This document shows positions 12,909 to 23,430 of a stretch of DNA of 64,000 bases, in pieces (position 1 is the first letter of the stretch; every line of letters begins with the position of its first letter). Location of the stretch: NCBI GenBank assembly GCA_013215805.1, contig JABSQM010000014.1:124001-188000 (forward strand), in the 5' to 3' direction. The stretch comes from Piscirickettsiaceae bacterium. GTDB taxonomy: Bacteria; Pseudomonadota; Gammaproteobacteria; Nitrosococcales; Methylophagaceae. Under the pieces are notes generated by a model. It was not told where the DNA came from, ran no database searches, and was given only the letters and a program-made list of their open reading frames with translations. The translations under genes and the position numbers were made by a program.

Positions 12909-14092
12909 CAAACAGAACACTCAGAGGCAACTTGTTTCATATAGGTTTGAAAAATCTTGATATATCGATCTATGGGCATTAAAAATGCATCATGACCTTG
13001 ATGTGCATCTATTTCAACATAGCTTACGTATTTATTCGCACTCAATAGGGCATTAACAATTTCATGCGAACGTGTAGGCGAAAATCTCCAATCACTGGTG
13101 AATGATACAATTAAGCTCTTGGCCTTAATCCCCGCAAAAGTAGCTATGAGATCATTATTGAAGTCTTTTGCTGGATCAAAATAGTCTAAAGCCTTAGTCA
13201 TGAGAAGATAGGTATTGGCATCAAACCATTCAACAAAATTACTGCTTTGGTGCTGCAGATAACTTTCTATCTGAAACTCAATGTCATATCCATAATTAAT
13301 TTTACCTGTACGGAGCTCGCGCCCAAATTTTTTTCCCATGGCTACATCCGAAAGATAGGTAATATGACCTAACATTCTCGCTAACCCTAATCCACGTCTA
13401 GGCAAGGTATTATAATTAGCATAATGACCATTATGAAAATCCGAATCAGATTTAATGGCTGTACGAGCAACCTCATTGAAAGCGATATTTTGAGCAGAAA
13501 GTTTAGGTGCAGCAGCAATAATCAAAACATGGCGCAAACGTTCTGGCAAGCTAATTGCCCATTGTAATGCTTGCATGCCACCTAAACTGCCACCTATGAC
13601 AGCTGCCCATTGCATAATTTCAAGGTGATCGGCAAGTGCAGCTTGAGTTTTAACCCAGTCATAAACCGTGACAATAGGAAAATCTGGACCATATATCTTA
13701 TGAGTTTCGGGGTTATTGCTATTGGGACCTGTAGAACCTTTGCAACCACCTAAATTATTTAGGCTAACCACAAAGAAATAATTAATATCTATGGCTTTCC
13801 CATAACCTATAGCGACATCCCACCAACCTGGTTTCTTATCATTTATATCATGATAACCAGCTGCATGATGATCACCCGATAAAGCATGGCAGATTAAAAC
13901 GGCATTTGATCTATCGGCATTTAATTCACCATAAGTTTCGTATATGAGATCGTAACATGCTAAATAACGACCACCTTCCAAGTTAATAGGGTTATTAATA
14001 TGTAATATCTTGGGAGTTATCAACCCAACTGAATTAGATGGTATTGTTACAGGCACTTGAAAATGTTCCTTGATTTTTAGATCTAAGTTCAA
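12908..14092 (-). CDS. metX: Homoserine O-acyltransferase MetX
   Basis: An alpha/beta-hydrolase-fold enzyme that activates homoserine with acetyl- or succinyl-CoA for methionine synthesis. It is 394 residues long. The nucleophile is Ser169 in [20 protein letters not shown] at 69-79 forms the oxyanion region; the C-terminal Asp in [10 protein letters not shown] and His in HQGHDAFL complete the triad. Whether acetyl or succinyl is used cannot be told from the family alone; several MetW-linked MetX proteins use succinyl-CoA. It is the first gene of the metX-metW-pyrE unit. Confidence 0.95.
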   Translation of the reverse strand: MNLDLKIKEHFQVPVTIPSNSVGLITPKILHINNPINLEGGRYLACYDLIYETYGELNADRSNAVLICHALSGDHHAAGYHDINDKKPGWWDVAIGYGKAIDINYFFVVSLNNLGGCKGSTGPNSNNPETHKIYGPDFPIVTVYDWVKTQAALADHLEIMQWAAVIGGSLGGMQALQWAISLPERLRHVLIIAAAPKLSAQNIAFNEVARTAIKSDSDFHNGHYANYNTLPRRGLGLARMLGHITYLSDVAMGKKFGRELRTGKINYGYDIEFQIESYLQHQSSNFVEWFDANTYLLMTKALDYFDPAKDFNNDLIATFAGIKAKSLIVSFTSDWRFSPTRSHEIVNALLSANKYVSYVEIDAHQGHDAFLMPIDRYIKIFQTYMKQVASECSV

Positions 14093-15409
14093 TAAGACTT
14101 AGATCTTGGTGTGATATCAATCTTATAAAAGGGTTAAATAGTTAAATCAAATGCAAATTTAACAAAAATAATGTAAGGGTAATAACATATCAAGACGATT
14201 ATATTGAATATTATAATGTGATGATATTAGGAATTAGGTGATATTGATAATATGACAGTATAGATCATACTTCAAGTGTTTACATGATGCGAATGTCCTA
14301 TTGAGGAGTTTAATTTTGGCTTAATTAATATTAAGTAGTGTTACTGCCAAAGATATATTTAGTGAACAGTAAATTTGTAAATACGAGATTACTCATAACC
14401 AAATAATTGCTGATATATTATAGTTACCTAGATTAATAATCTAATAATATTTACCACATAATTACTATGTACAAGTCAGAAAACGACCCTAAAAATTCGA
14501 GCATTTAGAAAATAACTTACGAATAGTATAGATAGGTCCTACCAATTATAAATTGACCTATATGGTTAGTCAATACCGCCCTCCATAATATACAGCCAAT
14601 AACTTTTCAATTATATCAGCACTCTATATAACAATTATCATTATATCATACATAAAATACCTTGAGATATACTTTATGCAGTGAAGTATCTAGGTAGCCA
14701 TCCATGAAAGATGCAGTAAAATTAATATAACATAACACATACAGACCTAATTTTACGATATCGTTATCACAATAATAACCATTAAACATTTAGTGATTCC
14801 ACTCATATGACAGCTATATTTATATGACAACGTTTCCATAAAACATATTGATGCGGTATATTATTTGAAAAATATGCTATCAAAATGCAAAATATTTCTA
14901 AATAAAATTGTTATATATTTCCCAACTAATCAGATTAGGTACCATCAATCATCTTACAGAAACCTGAAGGTACTTTCAGGTTTTTTTTGTGCTGACATTT
15001 AGGTGGTGTGTAAGTGAGTGATATATATTAAGTCAAGACATATTAACGTATGTTTCATACATAAAATTACCCGATTAAAAGGTTGTATCTCTCTCCTAAA
15101 TCTCAATATTAACTACCTCCATATCTTCATTATGATTGTGACAAGGCATAAATATATATCCTTGAATTAAAATATACGTGTAGGTATATCTCTAAAATTA
15201 TAAATAAGTTATTAAAATTTAATGTTGGTGCCATTCATAATGGCAAATACAATAATCATGCCCATAATCATGTACATCACTAATGTGTGAGGCATCTGAA
15301 TTTGAATTCAACATATTAATGTTACTATAATCTATCTTTTACACTAAATAATACGCAATAGGAAATCGTTATATACAAACTTAATAGTTGCGAATTTAAG
15401 GATATGCCG
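14093..15409. other. 1.3 kb spacer between proC and metX
   Basis: Related genomes carry yggT between proC and metX. No YggT-like hydrophobic reading survived inspection on the minus strand. The one clear structure is the plus-strand terminator at 14960-14988. A histidine-rich open stretch on the minus strand near 15200-15310 has no recognised homology. Confidence 0.45.
14960..14988 (+). terminator. Strong rho-independent terminator with no gene upstream
   Basis: A perfect 9-base stem (AAACCTGAA / TTCAGGTTT) with a six-base loop runs into eight T on the plus strand. The nearest upstream sequence includes a small palindrome CTAATCAGATTAG at about 14926-14938. No plus-strand gene lies before it and the flanking genes run the other way. 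It may end a small RNA, or be a leftover attenuator or operon end. On the minus strand no T-run follows, so it is not the proC terminator. Confidence 0.85.
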
Positions 15410-16246
15410 CTAAGTATCATGTTGTCCCAGTTGTTCGGCTAACTCACGTGAACGTGATTCAGCAGCGGTGAGTGCATTCTCAAACAGATCACACAAGCCT
15501 CCATCTTTCAATTCATGCAATGCCCGCTCTGTAGTGCCACTAGGTGATATTATTTGACGGCATAGCGCAGTTGTTGTTTCATTGCTTGTCAAGGCTATTT
15601 TAGCTGTACCAAAGGCTGTTTGAACACATAACGAACGTGCCATTTCAGAGTCTAATCCTAATTTGACAGCCGCCTTTTCCATTGCTTCCATAACAAGAAG
15701 AAAATAGGCTGGGCCACCACCAGATAAGGCAGTAACCGCATCTAACTTACCTTCATCATCTATCCATAATGCCAATCCAACCGAGTGCATAATAAATTCA
15801 GCTAACTTATATTGATTGTCACTCACATGTTCATTTGCATAAAGAACAGTTGCGCTAGCTTGGACCGAAGATGCCATATTAGGCATTGCGCGAATTATGG
15901 AGGCAGTATCTTGTCCCAACCAACGTGCAAGATCTTCAATTCTAATACTTGCAGCGATGGAGATTAATAAGGCATTTGCTTTCCAATGAGGTGCCATTTC
16001 CTCCACCACAGTCCGTAATTGCTGTGGTTTTACGGCTAAAATTATGACCTGGGAACCTTTAATTGCCAAAATATTATTAGAAAATGTTTGAATGGAATTA
16101 CCATCTATCATTAATTTTTGCGAATTAGTAAATTTAGGATCAGACACATAAATTTTCTGGGGGGGGAATTTAGATGCAACTAAACCACCAATAAGGCTAC
16201 GAGCCATATTGCCTCCCCCAATACATGTAACATTGCAATTCATCAT
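15410..16246 (-). CDS. proC: Pyrroline-5-carboxylate reductase
   Basis: ProC reduces pyrroline-5-carboxylate to proline with NAD(P)H. The 278-residue product begins with the nucleotide-binding CIGGGNMARSLIGG and keeps the C-terminal ALSGGGPAYFLL and SPSGTTERAL substrate segments; small changes from the usual SGSGPAYF and SPGGTTE are visible. Codons for Phe-Pro-Pro-Gln near residue 28 contain eight C in a row (eight G at 16159-16166 on the plus strand), a site prone to slippage. The gene usually belongs to a yggS-proC-yggT-metX-metW neighbourhood. Confidence 0.95.
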   Translation of the reverse strand: MMNCNVTCIGGGNMARSLIGGLVASKFPPQKIYVSDPKFTNSQKLMIDGNSIQTFSNNILAIKGSQVIILAVKPQQLRTVVEEMAPHWKANALLISIAASIRIEDLARWLGQDTASIIRAMPNMASSVQASATVLYANEHVSDNQYKLAEFIMHSVGLALWIDDEGKLDAVTALSGGGPAYFLLVMEAMEKAAVKLGLDSEMARSLCVQTAFGTAKIALTSNETTTALCRQIISPSGTTERALHELKDGGLCDLFENALTAAESRSRELAEQLGQHDT

Positions 16247-16301
16247 AATTTATCCCAAAAAGAATATATATTTAAGATATCTATAATAGTGCACTTTTAA
16301 T

Positions 16302-17107
16302 GGTTCTGTCGCTAACTTCATCATAAACATGTAACATAGTTATCCTATACATCACATCAATACACCCATTGCTATATTAGATGGCCATTATTGTCAGATC
16401 TGAGGTTGTCTTAGACAACTATAAGTTACTACCTCGCCTATAAGCTCAGTCTCTGAGAAATAAAAAATTAAATTGGAGAGCAGCGTCAGGGTAGATCATG
16501 CAATAATTGATAATTAGGTAATTGAATTAATACCCATTGTGGAGTATAAATTAAAACTTAAGAAGAGACCAGTATCCCCTTCATAACGCATGGATGAAAC
16601 CTATATCGAAACGAAAGGTGAGTAGTTCTATTGCCATCTTACTATCTACGAATTGGGACATATCGTATGTCTACTCTCTAAACTCCAAGCATGATAAGAG
16701 AGTGGATAAATCTTTTCCTCATAAAGACATCGCTAATAATAGTTACCACATCAAATAGTCATCAATTAGAGTGGTGCAAATCATGCAGCAATCAATGCAA
16801 TAAATATACGGCCGCGGTTGTTAGGACTTTTTATGTTATCTTTAATAGGAATATTAGCCGTTACATACTGCAATAATATTGTTGAACAAAGTCACAGTTG
16901 GCTGAAACAAAATACGCGTCAAACGCTAGACTGGAAATCCATTGAGGGAGCTGCGATGATTCTCCATGGTGAAAATATCGACCATGATAAAAACAAGCAG
17001 ATAGACATTAAAGGAACAACCACCTTCAAACAATATTATCCATTCGCAGTGATAATTGTACTCATAAATCGGTATATTTACCTCATCTGTAATTGTGCCT
17101 CAGAACC
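16302..17107 (+). mobile_element. Degenerate IS6-family insertion sequence, copy A
   Basis: About 806 bp, the size of IS6/IS26-type elements. The left end GGTTCTGTCGCTAAC resembles the family's GGCACTGTTGCAAA repeat, and the right end closes with CAGAACC. Across frames the transposase reads YYLAYKLSL, KKRPVSP, RMDETYIETKGE (first catalytic Asp), GANHAAINAIN, CNNIVEQSHSWLK (catalytic Glu), LDWKSIEGAAMILHG. Stops and frameshifts make it inactive; the open frame at 16818-17114 is only the C-terminal piece. Copy B at 48098 is clearly related. Confidence 0.85.
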
Positions 17108-17528
17108 GCTCTAACCAGCATGTTAATAAATATTTTTCATAAATAGGATTGCTTGGTGAATCAATGCTTAGGCATTACTTCATAAATTTTACTTAATAGA
17201 TATCTATTCACATAAAATACTCAATTAATCAGATTATTTGAAGAGCTTATACACCTTTTTAGATAGCTGGATAGGAGTAGATATCAGGGTACAAGACTAA
17301 TAAATTTAATAATAACTGCAGCACTTCATTGAAATATAGATTACGAAAAATTCACTTTAATGATGATTATCATCTGTCAAGCTATGGCATTAAAATAAAT
17401 AATTGGCATATCCTAAATACATTCATATTAATGCCCTCCATATTCTAGCCTCAGCACTGCTGATATTTCAAATATAGCTACTTTAAAAAATATGAATACC
17501 CATGATAATTAAGGAATAATCAATGAAA
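17108..17528. other. Spacer between IS relic and tRNA
   Basis: AT-rich sequence with stops in all frames. Nothing recognisable was found. Confidence 0.4.
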
Positions 17529-17605
17529 TGGCGCGCCTGACAGGAATTGAACCCGTGACCTTCAGTTTCGGAAACTGATGCTCTATCCAACTAAGCTACA
17601 GACGC
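17529..17605 (-). tRNA. tRNA-Arg (anticodon CCG)
   Basis: 77 bases that fold as a standard tRNA on the minus strand. The acceptor stem is GCGTCTG with CAGGCGC (one G-T pair), discriminator G and an encoded CCA end. The D arm is TAGCTTAGTTGGATAGAGC, the anticodon stem is TCAGT/ACTGA with loop TTCCGAA giving CCG, and the T arm contains GGTTCAATTCC. It reads CGG codons. It stands alone, far from any gene on the same strand. Confidence 0.96.
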
Positions 17606-18582
17606 TACTACTTAAAAAGTATGCTCGATGACTCTAATCATACCAGAGTATATCTATGCGTAGTTATTCATGACAATATATCAAAGATATGAAACCCAGA
17701 TTATCAACCAGGTAAGTCTTAAATTCAATAGTGATCTCGCTATCTTACATAAGATAGATCAACGTAGGTCTACATTTAGACTCATAATATATTTTTAAAA
17801 TAAGTAATTAATTGTATCATCAAGGTGAAATATGAAAATATGTATCCGTAAAATGTATCTAATGACACAACATTGTATTTAAGATAAGGCAATATTCACA
17901 CGCCCCTAATTATATATACTTACCACATCCATAGAAAATTTAGAAGCTATATATTTTAGGTAATACAAATTTTAGTTAATATTATATATGGTCCTATACA
18001 ATGGCAATAATTAAAATAGGAACATCACGATACATTTTGTATATCTCTGGCATAGATTGCACTATCTTTACAAAAACATTTGATACAATCATACACAATT
18101 AAAGTAAATAATTATTTATTAACTATTCATAATTTATTAACAGAAATAAAATATTTATAATTATCATTAATTTTTAACAGAAACAGGCTAATAACAGTAT
18201 CTCCTGTTATCTCGCTTAACCAGAATATTCACAATCGCTATTAATCAGTATCAAGACATTTATGACATCATAATTAATACTAATTTTTTCAGGTAAACAG
18301 AATTATTCCTTATTGTTTTAGTACATCAACCTATTTTGTAAGAAAATAGGATTATCACTCAGGGTGGGATATTTCTCATAATTATAAATATAAATATTGA
18401 GTTTAAAACATTTAATATTAATTAGCCTGCGCTCCACCAAAGAATTTGCCTTAATAAAATTTAGGCATCATTTTACCATGCATTAATGAAGAACTGTATG
18501 CACTTAATGGGGATTATCAGTACTCCTCTACCCATTGTTGGTTATTTGCCTGATATCTTAATTCTATAGAGAGTTTGCATTA
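17606..18582. other. Spacer of about 1 kb downstream of engB
   Basis: No gene or readable fossil was recognised on either strand. In related genomes polA or hemB can lie here; neither could be seen. Confidence 0.4.
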
Positions 18583-19176
18583 TTACAACAACCATAAGTC
18601 AAGTTTTTTAATAGCATTATTTCTTCCTATATTTCTTAATGATGAAAATAATTGCATACTAGCGGTAAGATGTGATTTTTTTAAGGAAGCATTCATTATA
18701 TGTAAATTAGATATTGCCGCTCCATTTTTCAGCTTGTCGGACTTGGTTAATAAGATATGAATTGGTAAATCTACATGATTAGCCCAGGCAATCATCTGAA
18801 TATCAGATTTTTTTATAGGATGACGAATATCAATTACCAACATCATACCGCGAAGTGACTGGCGAGTTTCTAAGTACTTAGCCAAATTCTGATGCCAAAG
18901 AATTTTTATTTTTTTTGGTACATTCGCGTAACCATAGCCAGGCAAATCTATAAGATAACGTCTTTCATCTAAAGAAAAAAAATTGATCATTTTAGTACAT
19001 CCAGGAGCCTTACTAGTTCTGGCCAAAAATTTTATGCCCGTGATAGCATTGATAGCACTTGATTTTCCCGCATTAGAACGACCTACAAATGCAATCTCGA
19101 TTTCAGTATTATTGGGGAGTTCAGATTGCTGTTTAACACTAATAGTGTAATGAGCTTGCCTATAAAAATTTGACAT
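18583..19176 (-). CDS. engB: Ribosome biogenesis GTP-binding protein EngB (YihA)
   Basis: A small TRAFAC GTPase needed for large-subunit assembly. The 197-residue protein has G1 GRSNAGKSS at 32-40, a G2-region TSKAPGCTK, G3 DLPGYGYA and G4 TKSDKL, followed by SSL in the G5 position. The length is normal. It is divergent from the cytochrome c4 gene with about 85 bases between the start codons, as in Pseudomonas and many Betaproteobacteria. Confidence 0.95.
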   Translation of the reverse strand: MSNFYRQAHYTISVKQQSELPNNTEIEIAFVGRSNAGKSSAINAITGIKFLARTSKAPGCTKMINFFSLDERRYLIDLPGYGYANVPKKIKILWHQNLAKYLETRQSLRGMMLVIDIRHPIKKSDIQMIAWANHVDLPIHILLTKSDKLKNGAAISNLHIMNASLKKSHLTASMQLFSSLRNIGRNNAIKKLDLWLL

Positions 19177-19262
19177 AAAATCTGCTTAAGATGAAAAAAA
19201 ATATAAATGAGAGTAGCATATTAATTGTTTTATTCGATCATGCTAATTTAGGAATATTTTTA

Positions 19263-19871
19263 ATGAAAAAATTTATTATGAGTTCGGCAATATACTTGAT
19301 ATCTGCAATTATCAGCCCCGTAATGGCTGCGGGTGATGCTTTTGCTGGTAAAGGTAAGTCTGCAGTATGTGCGGCTTGTCACGGCAGTGATGGTAATAGT
19401 TCCTCCTATATGTTCCCTAAACTTGCCGGTCAAAATGAATATTATATCGTCAAACAACTATTAGATTTTAAAAGTGGCGCACGTAAAAATACAACTATGT
19501 CATCAATAGTAACTAGTATAAGTACAAATGATATGGCTGATCTAGGTGCCTACTATGCAAGTAAGAAAGTCACACTCGATACAGTACCAGACAAATTATT
19601 GGAGTCAGGCCAAAAAATATATCGTGCTGGTAATAAAGAATCTGGCTTACCAGCGTGCATGTCTTGTCATGGCCCCACTGGGGCAGGCATGCCAGCAGCT
19701 AAATGGCCAGCATTATCGGGTCAATTCAGTAAATACGTTGAGTTACAGTTGAAAAAATTTTCGAACGGTACACGTAGTAATGATCCCAATAATATGATGG
19801 GTGACATTGCTAAAAGAATGACATTTGATGAAATAAAAGCTGTATCTGCCTATGTTGCCGCTTTGCATTAA
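19263..19871 (+). CDS. Di-heme cytochrome c4
   Basis: A periplasmic or membrane-associated electron carrier with two heme c domains. The ATG at 19263 is chosen because it is followed by a Lys-Lys signal peptide ending near PVMA and is preceded by AGGAA at a good distance; the frame can be extended to 19191 but adds a non-signal leader. It makes 202 residues. Heme sites are CAACH and CMSCH, each with a downstream methionine-containing segment (TMSS, NNMMGD). The family typically feeds a terminal oxidase. It precedes resB-ccsA, which provide heme attachment. Confidence 0.93.
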   Translation: MKKFIMSSAIYLISAIISPVMAAGDAFAGKGKSAVCAACHGSDGNSSSYMFPKLAGQNEYYIVKQLLDFKSGARKNTTMSSIVTSISTNDMADLGAYYASKKVTLDTVPDKLLESGQKIYRAGNKESGLPACMSCHGPTGAGMPAAKWPALSGQFSKYVELQLKKFSNGTRSNDPNNMMGDIAKRMTFDEIKAVSAYVAALH

Positions 19872-19958
19872 CTCATAGTGAGTGTTGATAAATTAGGAGT
19901 TATATGGTTATCATCCTTAATCGGCTGATCTGATTTTATTTTGGATTAATCATGATTT

Positions 19959-21965
19959 ATGTTTATGCCTGATACTAATAGCTCAAAAAATTCAAGGTAT
20001 ACATTTGGTCGACGTGTGTCACGCTTTTTTGGATCAATGGATCTTGCTATAACCTCATTATTAATACTAGCTGTAGCGTCAATTGTTGGTACAGTGCTAC
20101 AACAAAACCAACCCTACGCCGATTATCTCATAAAATTCGGTCCTTTTTGGTTTGAAATATTTGAGGCCGCAGGTTTGTATGACGTATATAGCTCCTTATG
20201 GTTTTTATCCATATTAACCTTACTGGTCATCTCAACATCTATCTGTGTCATTCGACATACCCCATCAATGATAAGAGAGATGTGGGCATTACGCACCAAT
20301 TTACAAGAGAAATCATTACAGGTAATGCAGAACAACTCTAGCTGGACTATAAATGCACATGAAAACCAGGTAGTTACTACTTTAATGGCTAAATTGGTCA
20401 AACAAGGCTTCAGAGTTAAGAATAAAGTAAAAAGAGACGCAACATTAATATCAGCAATGCGCGGCGGTCTGAATCGATTAGGCTATATTTTGACACATCT
20501 GGCTATTGTCATAATTTGTATCGGGGGATTATTAGATAGCAACCTACCCATGAAATGGGCTGAATGGCAAGGACAAATAAAAATTGAAGTACGTGATTTG
20601 CCTATTTCACAAGTACCGAATGAAAGTTATTTACCTGTAGGAAAGCAAGCTTTTCAAGGTAATATTAATATTTCGGAAGGAAGATATTCTGAGTTCGCTT
20701 TTTTGTCGATGCGAGATGGTTATCTAATACAATCATTGCCATTTAGAATAGAAGTAAAGGATTTTCGCATAGAGCATTATGACACTGGAGAACCTAAATC
20801 CTTCGAAACGGATATAATAATTTATGATGTAAATTTATCAAGGCCATTAGCTACGACTATTTCGGTTAATCACCCATTAATATACGGAGGTTATGCTATT
20901 TATCAATCAAGCTTCAGCGATGGTGGATCGAAATTATTTATTAATTCTTGGCCACTAGATATCCGTGCTGGTCATAATGTAGTTCCAATTGAAACACAGG
21001 TTTCCAAAACCATACCATTTCGCTGGGGCAAACGACAATTTCAATTAGAAATTACAGAATTTCGCCCGTTTAATATCAATGCGGACCCAATTGCAGAAGA
21101 TCCTGGTAGATTGAGAAATTTTGGCCCCAGCATAGGTTTTAAAATACGATCAGAAACAGGCGAAGCGCTCGAATATTTAAATTATATGTTGCCGGTAGAG
21201 CGTAGCGGGCGTGAATTCTATCTCAGTGGTGTACGTTCAAGTCCTGCTGAGGAGTTTGGCTATTTGTATTTGCCAGTAGATAAGGAGGGTGAATTAACTG
21301 GCTTTAATAAATTTCTAAACCAAATACGTAATGTTAAACTAGTTACGGATATCGCCGGAAAAATGATGACAGAAACATTAGCTACTATTAATAGTAAAGA
21401 AGTAGATTTACAGCGAAGCCTACGACAAACATTAACAATGTTAGTTGCTATGTTTGAACAGGGTGGATTCACAATGGTTAGTAAATTCATTGAAACCAGT
21501 TTACCTAAGGCTGAAAGTGAAACACTGGGTCCAGCCTATTTAGCGATGTTGAGGGAAATGTTAGGACGTATTTATTTTAGTATCCCAAATAATAAAGATA
21601 GGATAGTAGATAAAGAACAGCTGATATTTCTACAAGATGCGGTCGATGCCATAGGTAGTTTGCCGCGTTATGGTTCACCGGTATTCTTATTATTGACAGA
21701 TTATGAACATATTGAAGCAAGTGGCTTACAAGTGGCACACACACCTGGAAAGTACATCGTTTATTTGGGGTGCGCCTCTTTGATCACTGGTATATTTTTA
21801 TTATTTTATCTTCCTCAACGTCGCATTTGGACTATTGTGAAAACGCAACCTCAAGGCGTAACCGTCTTGGTTGCTGGTGTGAGCAATCGTAATTCACATG
21901 ATTCTCACTCATTTTTCAAACAAGTCATTTACGAATTGCAAAAATTTGATGGAACCCTTCCTTAA
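19959..21965 (+). CDS. resB: Cytochrome c biogenesis protein ResB (Ccs1)
   Basis: ResB and CcsA form the system II cytochrome c synthetase that moves heme to the periplasm and attaches it to CXXCH. The product has 668 residues. Membrane segments are seen near 28-48, 77-98, 170-190 and about 605-625, with a large periplasmic domain between the third and fourth. The opening FFGSMDLAITSLLIL and the HPLIYGGYAIYQSSF stretch are typical of the family. A start at ATG 19965 is also possible. ccsA follows after 45 bases. Confidence 0.93.
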   Translation: MFMPDTNSSKNSRYTFGRRVSRFFGSMDLAITSLLILAVASIVGTVLQQNQPYADYLIKFGPFWFEIFEAAGLYDVYSSLWFLSILTLLVISTSICVIRHTPSMIREMWALRTNLQEKSLQVMQNNSSWTINAHENQVVTTLMAKLVKQGFRVKNKVKRDATLISAMRGGLNRLGYILTHLAIVIICIGGLLDSNLPMKWAEWQGQIKIEVRDLPISQVPNESYLPVGKQAFQGNINISEGRYSEFAFLSMRDGYLIQSLPFRIEVKDFRIEHYDTGEPKSFETDIIIYDVNLSRPLATTISVNHPLIYGGYAIYQSSFSDGGSKLFINSWPLDIRAGHNVVPIETQVSKTIPFRWGKRQFQLEITEFRPFNINADPIAEDPGRLRNFGPSIGFKIRSETGEALEYLNYMLPVERSGREFYLSGVRSSPAEEFGYLYLPVDKEGELTGFNKFLNQIRNVKLVTDIAGKMMTETLATINSKEVDLQRSLRQTLTMLVAMFEQGGFTMVSKFIETSLPKAESETLGPAYLAMLREMLGRIYFSIPNNKDRIVDKEQLIFLQDAVDAIGSLPRYGSPVFLLLTDYEHIEASGLQVAHTPGKYIVYLGCASLITGIFLLFYLPQRRIWTIVKTQPQGVTVLVAGVSNRNSHDSHSFFKQVIYELQKFDGTLP

Positions 21966-22010
21966 TTTGCAAGTTATAATTTATATGAATTATATAGGCG
22001 ATGAAATTTA

Positions 22011-23168
22011 ATGGCTATAGATGTAAGTACAATCAATTCAGCTGAAGATCACCCTATCATACGATGGATATGGCGAGGTATTATAGCTTTAGCTGCAATG
22101 ACTGTAATGGTTATATATGATGAACGGTTAGATATCTACGAAATCATTATTGTAAATTTGACCGCAGTATCAATCGCATTCTTAGGGCAAAATTGGGCAG
22201 CATTCAGGCTACATAGTATCGCAGTAACGATATTGAGCATGATTGCAATACGACAATATAGCGATAGCCTCACACTAGCTGATGATAATTTTTTGCTAAA
22301 TTATATATTAGCAAGCCCGTCAGCCTTTATGTGGATGAATATTTTATTTATCATGGCTACTGCCACGTATTTTTTAGGATTATTTTTTCGCTCTAACCTG
22401 ACCGAAAAAATGAGTACATCATTAACCTGGTCTGCAATTACCATAGGTATGGTAGGTCTGATAGTCCGTTGGAAAGAATCGTATTTGATTGGGGCTGACG
22501 TAGGTCATATCCCTGTCAGCAATCTTTATGAAGTCTTTATATTATTTGCAGTTATCACTGCTTTGATTTATTTGTTCTATGAACGTCGTTACCAGATACA
22601 TAGCTTAGGCGGTTTCGTTTTATTAGTGATTAGTGCAGCGGTAATATTCCAAATATGGTATACCTTTGAGCGCAATGCTCATGAAATTCAGCCCTTAGTA
22701 CCAGCATTGCAAAGTTATTGGATGAAAATTCATGTGCCGGCTAACTTTATCGGCTATGGCACCTTCGCCATGGCATCGATGATTGGTGTAGCTTACCTAC
22801 TTATATCATGGCTAGAAATAAATAATCCCAAATCACATTTGGTTAAGGCTATGCCATCCCTAGTCTTAATGGATGAATTGATGTATAAGGTAATTGCTTT
22901 GGGTTTTGCATTTTTTACGGTAGCTACTGTATTGGGTGCTCTGTGGGCAGCAGAAGCTTGGGGAGGATACTGGTCATGGGATCCAAAGGAGACATGGGCA
23001 TTAATTGTATGGTTAAATTATGCGGCATGGTTACACATGCGCATGACCAAGAGTTGGAGTGGAATAACGATGGCCTGGTGGGCCGTGATAGGATTATTTA
23101 TCACTTTATTTGCTTTTCTTGGTGTAAATATGTTTTTATCAGGATTACATTCCTACGGTACATTATAA
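22011..23168 (+). CDS. ccsA: Cytochrome c biogenesis protein CcsA
   Basis: The 385-residue membrane partner of ResB. It carries the heme-handling tryptophan-rich motif WGGYWSWDPKETWAL near residues 320-335, and conserved histidines in transmembrane context (for example KIHVPANFIGYG and WLHMR). About ten hydrophobic stretches are visible. The N-terminal region before residue 100 is longer than in short CcsA proteins and is also hydrophobic. It forms one unit with resB. Confidence 0.93.
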   Translation: MAIDVSTINSAEDHPIIRWIWRGIIALAAMTVMVIYDERLDIYEIIIVNLTAVSIAFLGQNWAAFRLHSIAVTILSMIAIRQYSDSLTLADDNFLLNYILASPSAFMWMNILFIMATATYFLGLFFRSNLTEKMSTSLTWSAITIGMVGLIVRWKESYLIGADVGHIPVSNLYEVFILFAVITALIYLFYERRYQIHSLGGFVLLVISAAVIFQIWYTFERNAHEIQPLVPALQSYWMKIHVPANFIGYGTFAMASMIGVAYLLISWLEINNPKSHLVKAMPSLVLMDELMYKVIALGFAFFTVATVLGALWAAEAWGGYWSWDPKETWALIVWLNYAAWLHMRMTKSWSGITMAWWAVIGLFITLFAFLGVNMFLSGLHSYGTL

Positions 23169-23430
23169 ATATTAAGCAAAAAAGTAATTATTACCCATAT
23201 TATTCATGCTAATAATCACTTACACGCTTTTATAAAATTATTCACTACATATACTTTTTCAATTAATAAAACGGATAGGATTAATTAATATTTATATCTA
23301 TTATAAAGATAAAATACTCTATATTTTTATATAATTAAGGGCCCCGCAATTATAATTATCATCTTCAAATTTTATGATTGTAGGATTTACCGTAATATGG
23401 TGACAACTAGATTATTTATGAAAATTAATA

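Noticed and set aside
15200-15310. Histidine-rich minus-strand reading (HDYGHDY, HYEWHQH)
   Set aside because: Short, without ribosome site or known family; probably chance in AT-rich DNA.
14093-15409. Expected yggT between proC and metX
   Set aside because: No hydrophobic YggT-like reading was found on the minus strand; position alone is not evidence.
16691-16876. 61-codon open frame inside IS copy A
   Set aside because: It is a broken piece of the transposase region, not a separate gene.
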